This document shows positions 27,306 through 35,315 of a stretch of DNA of 53,806 nucleotides, piece after piece. The notes beneath the pieces are model-generated. The model did not search any database, was not told the DNA's origin, and saw nothing but the letters and a program-made list of their open reading frames with translations. The first letter of the stretch is position 1. The number at the start of each line of letters is the position of its first letter. Both the position numbers and the translations under genes were made by a program. Origin of the DNA: Natrinema salsiterrestre (GTDB taxonomy: Archaea > Halobacteriota > Halobacteria > Halobacteriales > Natrialbaceae); assembly GCF_029502005.1 (NCBI RefSeq), contig NZ_JAMQOT010000016.1:1-53806 (forward strand), written 5' to 3'.

Positions 27306-27995
27306 ATGGTCGACGCGACGCTTACTACCTCAGTCGTGTTCGCGCTGTCGACTGGTATCGCGACGTTTTTCTCCCCGTGTGCATACCCGCTACTGCCAGG
27401 TTACGTCGGCTATTACGTGAGCCAGACCGACGGCGAGCGGGCATCTCTCAGTGGTGCGCTAAGCCGTGGCTTGCTCGCTGGGCTTGGCGTCCTCGTTACC
27501 TTTACGGCCCTGCTTGGAGCGACCTTCTGGGTAGGTCAGTCAACGCTGTCGTCAGTCAAATGGTTCGAAGGCATAGCCGGACTCCTCCTAATTGGGTTCG
27601 GCGTATTGATCCTCATCGATCGTGCCCCATCGCTTTCGGTCCCACTCCCGAAGCGGCGTTCAAGTGTACTCGGTTTTGCTATCTTTGGCGCCGGCTACGC
27701 GCTTGCCTCGGCCGGCTGTGTCGCGCCGCTGTTCATCAGCATCGTCACCCGCGCGCTCTCGCTGTCAACGACTGATGCGGTGATCCTCCTCGGGATCTAC
27801 GTTAGCAGTGTCGTCGTCCTGATGGTCTCGTTGACCGTCGTGACAGGGATGGGCCTCGTCGCCAGCGCCGGTCGATTCGCTGCCTACTCTGGGCTGCTCA
27901 AGCGGATTGCGGGTGCAGTGATGATTATCGCTGGCCTTGGCCAGCTATATCTCGCCATTGTCGTCTTCGACCTGGTCTCATTGCCCCCGTTCTAA
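27306..27995 (+). CDS. CcdA-type thiol-transfer membrane protein
   Basis: 229 aa, six TM helices, DsbD/CcdA family. Passes electrons from cytoplasmic thioredoxin to the TlpA-like partner. The two redox Cys occur in TATFFSPCAYPLLPGY-like context (FFSPCAYPLLPGYVGYY) and ASAGCVAPLFIS. Last gene of the Sco-TlpA-CcdA operon, starting two bases after the previous stop. Confidence 0.88.
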   Translation: MVDATLTTSVVFALSTGIATFFSPCAYPLLPGYVGYYVSQTDGERASLSGALSRGLLAGLGVLVTFTALLGATFWVGQSTLSSVKWFEGIAGLLLIGFGVLILIDRAPSLSVPLPKRRSSVLGFAIFGAGYALASAGCVAPLFISIVTRALSLSTTDAVILLGIYVSSVVVLMVSLTVVTGMGLVASAGRFAAYSGLLKRIAGAVMIIAGLGQLYLAIVVFDLVSLPPF

Positions 27996-28191
27996 AATTT
28001 CATTTAATAAATGGCGGCGCAATCTGTGTATCGTTTTTCGTGTCGTGTTGAGATGGAGATCAAAGATCGCATTCACGTTAGTCCCACGAGTAGCGTGATC
28101 TTCAACTGCTATATCATCAATTTAGGCTCAACAGTCACAGAAATGTTCAAAAGTGAAACTTTTTGCTCAGGAGATGTCGAGTTCCACATAC

Positions 28192-28542
28192 TTATTCCCT
28201 GTTAATTTTGAAAGGGTGAAGGTTAGTTGTTGGCCCGCTTCGGTATACGGCGTAGAGTACAATAATAGCGATCAGAAAGTCGAAGCTGTGTTCAACAAGA
28301 TGGTGGACGGTCATCGGTACCAGTCCAAAAACAGTACCGAGCCCAACTATAGAGCGGGCAACGAGCATTCCAAGCGCAACTGTAATCAAGAGATAGCGGG
28401 CCGTTCGTCGCCTCAGATATGATATAAGGCCTACACCGAATAGAAGGATTGTCCCGATAACAGCGAGGATGATTATCGCGATGAGAACTGGCGCTAGCTG
28501 TGGATCTAGCCATCCACTACTGAGTGAACTTAAAGCGAGCAT
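28192..28542 (-). CDS. Three-TM membrane protein, DUF7471-like
   Basis: 116 aa. Hydrophobic helices at about 17-42, 50-73 and 84-102; the third includes HHLVEHSFDFLIAIIVLYAV. This His-rich helix edge is typical of a small haloarchaeal membrane family I associate with DUF7471, from memory. It often lies near HTH regulators; here it is divergent from the TFB gene. Confidence 0.6.
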   Translation of the reverse strand: MLALSSLSSGWLDPQLAPVLIAIIILAVIGTILLFGVGLISYLRRRTARYLLITVALGMLVARSIVGLGTVFGLVPMTVHHLVEHSFDFLIAIIVLYAVYRSGPTTNLHPFKINRE

Positions 28543-28979
28543 ACAGATGTGATCCGTATTTGGTTAGAAGGCTATCTATGTACTTCGGTGTAAAGCCTTC
28601 AGGAAAAATTTGTTATATAACAATAGGAGACTATCTATATATAAATAGTGAATATAAAAGCATTCTCTTTATCTAGCCTTCCTGCCTCTTTAGAATGGTC
28701 GAAAGTCGTTATGATAGTTTATATATATAATACAATCTATTCTGTTTGACATTCCTGCGTAGAAGAATGCAAGAACAGACGAATAAACATGTTCCGGTGT
28801 GGGGCTCAAATTACACGTCAATTGAGTTTCTCAAATTAGCTATTTGGAACTGATAATCCTTGGTAAATTGGATTATTCCTAAACAGTGGGAATCCCCCCT
28901 ATACTCATATTTGGTCTAGTGCTACTTGCTAGACAGCCACTGCCAGGATACAACCAGATAACTATAATCATCTCAAATA
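28543..28979. other. AT-rich divergent promoter region
   Basis: 437 bases without a gene. TTTATATATATAAT at about 28719-28732 and ATATATAAATAG at about 28636-28647 are strong candidates for TATA elements of the flanking divergent genes. No ncRNA could be identified. Confidence 0.4.
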
Positions 28980-29939
28980 ATGTATAATATACACACCACG
29001 GTTAGATCTCATGAGACATCAGACCAAACAGAATCAACTGAGTCAAGTATAGTATGTCCAGAATGTGATGGACAGATTACCAGCGATGTTGAACATGGTG
29101 AGACAACGTGTAGTGAATGCGGGCTTGTCGTTGATGAGAATATGATTGATCGTGGCCCTGAGTGGCGAGCGTTTGGCGATAGAGAGCGTGTAGAGCGTAG
29201 TCGAGTTGGGGCACCGACAACCGAACTTAGACACGATAATGGTCTCAGTACGATGATTGGTTGGCGCGACAAAGATACGCACGGAAATCACCTCTCTTCG
29301 GAAAAACGAAAACAGATTCAACGTCTTCGAACCTGGGATAAGCGGTTCGCTACGAAGAATGCACAGGAGCGTAATCTCAAGCATGCCTTTGGTGAGATTG
29401 ATCGAATGGCATCAGCACTTGGGATTCCAAAATCCTGTCGAGAAACTGCTGGTGTTATCTATCGGCGAGCCGTTGAACACGAATTATTACCAGGCCGATC
29501 GATTGAAGGAATGTCAACAGCTAGCTTGTATGCCGCTGCTCGCCAACATGGAACGCCACGTACACTGGTTGAGTTCGAGACAGTGAGCCGCGTCAAAAAG
29601 GTACGTATACAGCGGGCATATCGTTATCTGTCCCAAGAGCTCGGCTTACAACTTGAACCAGCCGATCCACTCCAGTATGTTTCGCAGTTTGCTTCGGCAC
29701 TTGATGTGAGTGGGGAAGCTGAACAACTTACACGGGAATTAGTTGAGACGGCGAAAGCAGAAGCCATACACAGCGGACAGAGTCCAGCAAGTATCGCCGC
29801 TGCAGCGCTTTATGCAGCTGCTCGACTATCGAATGAGCAGATTACACAAGATGAAGTGAGCGATGCCGCCCATGTGAGTTGTGTCACAATTCGAAATCAT
29901 TATACAGAAATACTTGACGTATTCGCTGAGCAGGATTGA
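28980..29939 (+). CDS. tfb: Transcription initiation factor IIB (TFB)
   Basis: General factor bridging TBP, promoter BRE and RNA polymerase; 319 aa, full length. N-terminal zinc ribbon with CPECDGQ and CSECGL, then the B-finger/linker region (DRGPEWRAFGDRERVERSRV). Two cyclin-fold repeats follow: ASALGIPKSCRETAGVIYRR with GRSIEGMSTASLYAAARQHG, and DVSGEAEQLTRELVETAKAE with GQSPASIAAAALYAAARLSN. The C-terminal HTH reads VSDAAHVSCVTIRNHYTEIL. Haloarchaea carry many TFBs, and accessory ones steer subsets of promoters, so this copy could favour genes of the element. Confidence 0.92.
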   Translation: MYNIHTTVRSHETSDQTESTESSIVCPECDGQITSDVEHGETTCSECGLVVDENMIDRGPEWRAFGDRERVERSRVGAPTTELRHDNGLSTMIGWRDKDTHGNHLSSEKRKQIQRLRTWDKRFATKNAQERNLKHAFGEIDRMASALGIPKSCRETAGVIYRRAVEHELLPGRSIEGMSTASLYAAARQHGTPRTLVEFETVSRVKKVRIQRAYRYLSQELGLQLEPADPLQYVSQFASALDVSGEAEQLTRELVETAKAEAIHSGQSPASIAAAALYAAARLSNEQITQDEVSDAAHVSCVTIRNHYTEILDVFAEQD

Positions 29940-29951
29940 CAATGGATAACG

Positions 29952-30185
29952 ATGATCGCTGGCGTACTGATTTTTGCAACAGGTGGAGTCACGTGGATCG
30001 GTCCCCGAGAGCGGCCGGTTGTCGTGAAGGCCGCGACGCTTGCAGAGATCTTCCACCTTCCGGTGCAGGTCCACCTCAGCGGGCTCACAGTAACGTAAGC
30101 GCCACAGCCGATTATCGTGTCAGTATATCTCGGTATCCCACTTCTCATCCTACTCAGCCTTACAGCTCCGACCTTGATGGCCTGA
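29952..30185 (+). pseudogene. Small membrane protein frame with internal TAA
   Basis: From ATG 29952 one frame reads MIAGVLIFATGGVTWIGPRE, RPVVVKAATLAEIFHLPVQV, HLSGLTVT, then TAA at 30096-30098. It continues in the same frame as APQPIIVSVYLGIPLLILLS, LTAPTLMA, with a TGA at 30183-30185. Two hydrophobic segments flank a soluble loop. A single nonsense change is a simple explanation; a genuine 48-aa protein is the alternative. I do not recognise the family. Confidence 0.45.
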
Positions 30186-30188
30186 TAC

Positions 30189-30209
30189 AGTGTGAACTCT
30201 ATTCACACT
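30189..30209. repeat. Perfect 8-bp inverted repeat, 5-bp loop
   Basis: AGTGTGAA, CTCTA, TTCACACT. It follows the broken membrane protein frame and precedes the DUF7260 gene by about 150 bases. It could be an operator or terminator stem; no poly-T follows. Confidence 0.45.
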
Positions 30210-30356
30210 ATCTGTCCTGTGAAGGAGGCCGTCGACAATCGACGGCAGGCTGCTGTACGGAAACAGAAGTATTCCGCTATGCTCTCTTCCGCGACATTCG
30301 CAAGTGGATCTGCCCCATAGCGTCACTGTTAGCACGTGAGAACTAGATGAAACCAG

Positions 30357-30842
30357 ATGACCATCATTGAGGACACTCCACTTCCCGCCGGACAAGCAGC
30401 CGTCGCTTGTGAACAACAGAGACTACGCGCGGAGGTCGCTGCGTTTCAGGAATTTGCCGAGCGGCTCTCTGATATTGAGCCTCATTGGTCTCAACGGCAA
30501 ATCTCTACTAGTGGCACACTCGGTAGCTTATCTACGAGCCGACCAATGAATGCCGACCAGCCGTCGGCATTCAATACAGTCTATACGGTGTACCACGAGA
30601 CTGTGCTTGACGTTGATCACTGGCAAACTACGTATGCTGAAGACACGGTCGAAGAAAGCCTTGCGAACGTGTTCCCATCCGATTTTGCAGACGCACTCAC
30701 GAATCCGTCTGGGACAACATTTTCACCAATGCTTCGTAATCGTCTCATTGCTGAAGCTACACAGGTTGCGACCACTCGTAGTGAAATTCTTGGTCTGATC
30801 GATACAGACTACTGTGGCGTCCATCTCCGATCGCTTTTTTGA
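30357..30842 (+). CDS. DUF7260-like protein, C-terminus replaced by IS630 sequence
   Basis: 161 aa. The N-terminal coiled segment (AACEQQRLRAEVAAFQEFAE-like, actually AVACEQQRLRAEVAAFQEFA) and the core AFNTVYTVYHETVLDVDHWQ, TTYAEDTVEESLANVFPSDF, TFSPMLRNRLIAEATQVATT fit the haloarchaeal DUF7260 family. That family usually continues with another helix. After about residue 144 (about 30790) the sequence is antisense IS630 DNA and the frame ends as LGLIDTDYCGVHLRSLF. The protein is thus truncated and may be non-functional. Function of the family is unknown. Confidence 0.65.
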   Translation: MTIIEDTPLPAGQAAVACEQQRLRAEVAAFQEFAERLSDIEPHWSQRQISTSGTLGSLSTSRPMNADQPSAFNTVYTVYHETVLDVDHWQTTYAEDTVEESLANVFPSDFADALTNPSGTTFSPMLRNRLIAEATQVATTRSEILGLIDTDYCGVHLRSLF

Positions 30843-31342
30843 GTTCGTCGTGGAATTCTTCTTGATCTGATTCACCGGCTTCGGCGGCTGAACGGCGTGA
30901 TTTTTGATAGCTCAATCCTGCTTCTTTCAACAACCGCCGACAACTCGGATAGGAGTACTCGACGCCATAGGTCTCCTGATAAAAATTCCTAGACGAGCGC
31001 CGGTGTCCACGCCGGCGCGTCGATCCCGACTTCCTCAGGAGGTTGGTGAACGGTTTGTTTGAACTCTTCTTGCTGTGGTTCTGAGAGTTTTCTTTTTCTT
31101 CCGGATCGATGGGCATCAGAGACAGTTTGCTCAAGCGGTTCGTCCGTATCGAGTCGAATGAGCCAGCTGTAGACCGTTCTTCGACCGGTGTCGTGCCACT
31201 CCGCAAGTTCGGTCTGCGTCACCCCGTTCTTGTATGCAATCGCCGCTAACAACCGTTGTGTCGGCTCGTTTCCCTCAACCTTGTCAAGGGCATCTTGGAG
31301 ATCTTCGACGGAAATTTTGTCGAGATGGTCTATTGCGTACAA
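30791..31342 (-). pseudogene. IS630-type transposase, N-terminal part with frameshift
   Basis: The minus frame from ATG 31342 has the wHTH region: YAIDHLDKISVEDLQDALDK and TQTELAEWHDTGRRTVYSWL. It stops at a TAG near 30989 and continues one base over as NFYQETYGVEYSYPSCRRLL, KEAGLSYQKSRRSAAEAGES. It then shows the beginning of the DDE half, TVVCIDQTK, before the junction with DUF7260. Two overlapping frames are usual for haloarchaeal IS630 elements, but the catalytic domain is missing, so it is dead. Confidence 0.7.
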
Positions 31343-31376
31343 GTAACAAGCTATCGGCGGAAAATTCTAACGGTTA

Positions 31377-31480
31377 CTATAGCGGGCACGAACGAAAGCC
31401 GACTTATTAGCCGCGATGCGAACGGGACGTGGACCGACGCGGGACAAGTGCCAGATGGGATTCGATCGCTCGCAGAGTAG
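31377..31480 (+). other. 3' remnant of an unknown gene
   Basis: An in-frame stretch ending at TAG 31480 reads TNESRLISRDANGTWTDAGQ then VPDGIRSLAE. It has the acidic, coding-like character of a protein C-terminus but lacks a start; the upstream side is IS630 DNA. Probably the tail of a gene cut by the insertion. Confidence 0.35.
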
Positions 31481-31501
31481 ACCAAAAACGACTGTCTTCA
31501 C

Positions 31502-32860
31502 CTACCGTTGCCGAATCTGCATTGGGAGGCCGTTCTTTGTCTGTGTGGTAATCTCCGGTTCGATCGTGATTGTTGGATCTCCACTAGCCCACTCGAGGGT
31601 CCACTGTTGGCCGATCGTCGCTAACACGAGCATCGCCTCAAGACGAGCAAACTCCCGACCGATACACGTCCGGCGACCACCACCGAATGGGATGAACGCA
31701 TGGTCAGCGAGTTCCTTTTCAAATTTTTCTGTCCACCGGTCGGGCTGGAATGAGAGTGGATCGTCGTAGAACCGCTCATCACGATGAGCCGAGATAATGG
31801 ACAGATGAACTTCCTCGTCGGCCGGGATCTGGTAGCCATCGACCTGGACATCTCGAGTCGTCTCCCGGGGGATCGTATGGATAGGGGGATACAGTCGGAG
31901 GGTCTCAGTGACGATTCGGTTTGTGAGATTGAGGTTTGTAATGTCTTCCGGTGTCGGTGGTTCATCCCCCAGAACAGCATCGAGTTCGTCGTGGAACGCT
32001 TGCCGGATATCAGGATTCATCGCCAGCGAGTACCAAGCAAATCCGAGCGCCGCGGCGGTGGTCTCGTAGCCAGCAAAGATCATTGTGAGCATCTGGTCTT
32101 CGACTTCCTCCGTTCTCAGACGGTCTTGGCCACTTGCCTCGCGTGCCTCGTGGAGCTTCGATAAGAGCGTCTCTTGCTGGAGGTCGTTCGACTGTGAACT
32201 GTCCGCTTGTCCCGAGTTTGCACTGTACTCCGCAAGCAGTTGTCGAACTTCCGTTCGGAGACGCTCTACTGAGTTGCCGAACTCCCGTCGTGATGGTGTT
32301 GGAATCCAGTTCGGTAAGAGCCATGACGTCGGCGCGAACCATTTGTTGAGTCCTTCCGATGCTGCACGGAGATCGTTGCCTTCCCCCGGAGGTAATTCGC
32401 GGCCAAAGAGTGTTGCAAAGAGAATCTCTATTGTGAGATCTTGCATCTCCGATTCTATATTTCGAGTTTCGCCTGGTTTCCACGTAGCGAGTCGCCGTTG
32501 CGTAGCGTCGACCATATACTCGCCATACCCCCTGATTCGATCCCGATGAAATAATGGCTGGAGGATTCCTCGCTGGCGACTCCATTGCTCTCCCTCTGTC
32601 GATAGCAATCCATTGCCAAACACCCGCCGAAAGTCCGCGGTCTTTCCGAATGCGTCGATGTCAGTCACTAGCGCTTGTTTGAAATACTCCGGATGGGCTA
32701 AGACGTAAACGTCGACGCTAGGAAGTTCCATCCGATAGAGGTCTCCACACTCGTTCGTCGCGCGGTCAACGAACTCAAACGGACTTCGAGCAAAATCGAG
32801 CGTATGACCGATCACTGGATGCCCTGAGGGCGTGGGAGGGAGACGAGCGTTTGGATTCAT
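31502..32860 (-). CDS. Cytochrome P450
   Basis: Heme-thiolate monooxygenase, 452 aa, soluble. Signature motifs: I-helix FAGYETTAAALGF (about 262-274), K-helix ETLRLYPP (ExxR), the meander region FYDDPLSFQPDRW, and heme loop FIPFGGGRRTCIGREFARLE with the Cys thiolate at about 399. It follows the CYP fold in length and looks intact. The substrate is unknown; related haloarchaeal P450s are often plasmid-borne. It is divergent from a FilR1-like regulator, which may control it. No ferredoxin partner is adjacent. Confidence 0.92.
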   Translation of the reverse strand: MNPNARLPPTPSGHPVIGHTLDFARSPFEFVDRATNECGDLYRMELPSVDVYVLAHPEYFKQALVTDIDAFGKTADFRRVFGNGLLSTEGEQWSRQRGILQPLFHRDRIRGYGEYMVDATQRRLATWKPGETRNIESEMQDLTIEILFATLFGRELPPGEGNDLRAASEGLNKWFAPTSWLLPNWIPTPSRREFGNSVERLRTEVRQLLAEYSANSGQADSSQSNDLQQETLLSKLHEAREASGQDRLRTEEVEDQMLTMIFAGYETTAAALGFAWYSLAMNPDIRQAFHDELDAVLGDEPPTPEDITNLNLTNRIVTETLRLYPPIHTIPRETTRDVQVDGYQIPADEEVHLSIISAHRDERFYDDPLSFQPDRWTEKFEKELADHAFIPFGGGRRTCIGREFARLEAMLVLATIGQQWTLEWASGDPTITIEPEITTQTKNGLPMQIRQR

Positions 32861-32879
32861 AGTAATTCATCCATACAGA

Positions 32880-32950
32880 ACATAAATAAATCCACTGTAG
32901 ATCCATGCTCAATTGGTAGTTATTTATGTGGTGTGGATTCCATATTGAGC
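32880..32950. promoter_or_regulatory. Divergent promoter with paired inverted repeats
   Basis: ACATAAATAA (32880-32889) is mirrored by TTATTTATGT (32920-32929). GCTCAAT (32907-32913) is mirrored by ATTGAGC (32944-32950). They lie in the 157 bases between the P450 and the regulator, so they are candidate operators or overlapping TATA elements. Confidence 0.5.
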
Positions 32951-33017
32951 TTGGTTATATCGAGAACCAATAAAATTGAATAACTATTAGATTAAAGAGA
33001 CAGATTGGAAACTCAAT

Positions 33018-34136
33018 ATGGGGGATACAACTGTGACTGGAAATATACGCCGAGCAAAGAACCTCCTTACAGGCGAAAAACTCGTTGTCCGGAACGTTAT
33101 CAATGAGACAGTCGACTCGGCGCGTCTGGAAGTTTTACGAGCTATGGGAGATTTCTCGAGCCCCGTGGCACAGACTGATATTGCCCAACAGGCTGATATC
33201 TCCCGACAGGCCGCCTCTAATCATCTTGCGGTTCTCCGAGATCGTGGATTCATCAAGAATCAGAACACGGGGATTGAGCTAACCGCTGGTGGTCTCTTAC
33301 TCCTGGATGTTATCGAGAACTGTCTTCAGACGGTCTCGGTTGAGGGGCTATCGTTTCTGACTCGCTCTGTCCATCCAATTGGCGTATTAAGAGCACTTGA
33401 GGGACAATCATACCGTCCGAGTAAGCTAGAATCAGCAGTAAGCAGTTCCCCGTCACGTCCCACAATTGGGCGTATCCTCAAGGTCTTCGAAGAGTATGGA
33501 TGGAGCCAAGATGGCGGGGGACAACAGCAGATCACATCTGCTGGAACACGAGCCCTGAATGCCTATGTTGATTTAGCGACGGCAGTTAAGCAACTCATAG
33601 AGAAAGCGCCATGGCTACAGCGCCTCCCGAGAGAAGATGCGACCTTTCCAATTTCAGAACTGGCTGACGCTGAGTTAATCATTTCTGACCCCACTCACCC
33701 CTCCTCAGTACTTTGGGCAGCTCTCAAGCTCTATGACCGACGAACAAGTCGCTTTCGAGGGTTCTGCTCTATCTTTAATCCAGTTCTGTTCCACGCCTAC
33801 CGAGGGTTACTTGAACTTGGCATTGAATGCGAGGCTATCCTTGATTTGCCAACCTATGTTGAAGCCGCCGAAAACCCTCAAACCCAGTATGTGGTCCACA
33901 GCTCGACGTATAACAACTACCAGCCCCTGGTCCTCGATCGTGCGCATACGCTCGGTATCGGAATCTACGATACTCGCAAGGTCGCTATTGGAGCGTACAA
34001 TGAATCCGGTAGTGGAAAGCACATTGCGATGATTGTCAGTTCTAACAAACGACTCGTCGAATGGGGAATTAACTTGTACGAGTCCTATCGCGCGCAAGCT
34101 CGACCTGCCTCCGAACTGGAACCAGAGTCGGTATAG
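33018..34136 (+). CDS. wHTH transcriptional regulator with FilR1-like middle domain
   Basis: 372 aa. The N-terminal winged helix is SARLEVLRAMGDFSSPVAQT with ADISRQAASNHLAVLRDRGF. A second wHTH-like stretch is RPTIGRILKVFEEYGWSQDG. The C-terminal effector-like domain runs through DAELIISDPTHPSSVLWAAL, GLLELGIECEAILDLPTYVE, and LGIGIYDTRKVAIGAYNESG. The layout matches haloarchaeal regulators with the FilR1 middle domain. It likely controls the divergent P450 gene and itself through the inverted repeats between them; that is inference from position. Confidence 0.75.
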   Translation: MGDTTVTGNIRRAKNLLTGEKLVVRNVINETVDSARLEVLRAMGDFSSPVAQTDIAQQADISRQAASNHLAVLRDRGFIKNQNTGIELTAGGLLLLDVIENCLQTVSVEGLSFLTRSVHPIGVLRALEGQSYRPSKLESAVSSSPSRPTIGRILKVFEEYGWSQDGGGQQQITSAGTRALNAYVDLATAVKQLIEKAPWLQRLPREDATFPISELADAELIISDPTHPSSVLWAALKLYDRRTSRFRGFCSIFNPVLFHAYRGLLELGIECEAILDLPTYVEAAENPQTQYVVHSSTYNNYQPLVLDRAHTLGIGIYDTRKVAIGAYNESGSGKHIAMIVSSNKRLVEWGINLYESYRAQARPASELEPESV

Positions 34137-34304
34137 AATTCATCAAACGCCCGTCTATCGAGATTATTTCCGGGTTACAGATAGATTCATCTGAGGATTA
34201 AATAACAGTACGGTTTACATACATATTGACGGTGTAAACGCCAGTGAAAATATAATCGTTCTCCTCGAAATTTCGCTTGGTGAGAACCAGTGGAAAAACA
34301 GTCA

Positions 34305-34520
34305 ATGGAGATAATTCAGGACCGACTCGCTCGAGAAGCACCTTCACTCATCTCCACCTGGCTCATTGATGGTAGCGATGAACTCCTTCGGTTCAGCGTT
34401 CGAGTCACGCGATTACTGATTCATCGAGACTCTGATAGAAACGGTGACTCTGTGATCAGTACCCCGCACGATGAGGACCTTCTCTCGAGTTTCCTCAGTC
34501 AGCGACCGGTCTGTGAGTAA
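34305..34520 (+). CDS. Small protein at the head of the T4SS-like operon
   Basis: 71 aa from ATG 34305 (GTG 34290 possible). MEIIQDRLAREAPSLISTWL and onward; soluble and mixed charge. No family recognised. It ends four bases before the next gene, so it is probably the first gene of the operon. Confidence 0.5.
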   Translation: MEIIQDRLAREAPSLISTWLIDGSDELLRFSVRVTRLLIHRDSDRNGDSVISTPHDEDLLSSFLSQRPVCE

Positions 34521-34524
34521 GAAA

Positions 34525-34806
34525 ATGGTGAAACGAACCACCACTACGACTATCTCGGTTATGCCCGCCGACGCCTTGTTCCTCAGTTGGGCGACCGGTA
34601 TCAACGCATCGGGGCTATTCCGCGAGGCACTCGCCGAACAGATGGCGTACCGTGACATCGAGCGGGACAGGCTCGTTGCACTTCTCGAGGAAGCGCTCCG
34701 CGACGACGATCGTGACCTCGACGACCTGATCGAACAGACCTCGTGCTTCGAGGACCTCGAAAACCTTCTCGACACACCAAGCGTCAACTCAGTTTCCCAT
34801 GAGTAA
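34525..34806 (+). CDS. Probable ribbon-helix-helix regulator of the T4SS-like operon
   Basis: 93 aa from ATG 34525. A β-strand-like TTTTTISVMP is followed by helices ending GINASGLFREALAEQMAYRD, the pattern of small RHH DNA-binding proteins, then an acidic helical tail (LVALLEEALRDDDRDLDDLI). Its stop overlaps the next start (ATGAGTAA). A small DNA-binding protein here could autoregulate the operon. Confidence 0.6.
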   Translation: MVKRTTTTTISVMPADALFLSWATGINASGLFREALAEQMAYRDIERDRLVALLEEALRDDDRDLDDLIEQTSCFEDLENLLDTPSVNSVSHE

Positions 34807-35284
34807 CCGTTCATCCTCCACGGCAACTGAATCGTCTAGTGAACACCCTGCTACCAACGAAAAGTCCCCGACATCTCGTCAAACGAGACCGCGAGTGCAG
34901 TTGCTTTTCACCTCTGTTCCACCACAGCTTGTCTCACTCGCAATTGGACTCCTCTTGTTAATTGTTGCAGTCGGTCCAGCGACCGCTCAAAGCGATGTCG
35001 GAGACGTTTACTGCGGCACCGGTGTCGAGACTGGTATCGGTATTGTTTTCGGCGCTGTTGCTGGTCTCGGGCTCCCTGCAACTGGTCTCTATGTTGGCCG
35101 AGCTGGCCTCTCGTACATGCGTGCTGGTGGAAATCCTGAAAAGAAGAACCAAGCCAAAGAGAAGCTCGTAATGTCGGGTATCGGATTCGGCATCATCGTC
35201 CTTGCCCTCATTTCACCGGAACTTATCGACAAAGTCGGTAGTCAGATGGGATTCGGCTTCTCTGACTGTGTGAAACCGTTCTAA
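34799..35284 (+). CDS. VirB2-like pilin candidate, two TM segments
   Basis: 161 aa. A charged Ser/Thr-rich start is followed by a signal-like helix (LVSLAIGLLLLIVAVGPATA, with AxA-type end) and a mature part. The mature part has two hydrophobic helices, GIGIVFGAVAGLGLPATGLY and LVMSGIGFGIIVLALISPEL, separated by a basic loop (GGNPEKKNQAKEK). Two Cys (YCGTG and FSDCVKPF) could pair. The size and topology resemble VirB2/TraA-type pilins, but sequence identity was not tested. It is followed by surface and channel genes. Confidence 0.6.
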   Translation: MSNRSSSTATESSSEHPATNEKSPTSRQTRPRVQLLFTSVPPQLVSLAIGLLLLIVAVGPATAQSDVGDVYCGTGVETGIGIVFGAVAGLGLPATGLYVGRAGLSYMRAGGNPEKKNQAKEKLVMSGIGFGIIVLALISPELIDKVGSQMGFGFSDCVKPF

Positions 35285-35315
35285 CACAGCGGACAAACCA
35301 TTTCACCGAAATCCA

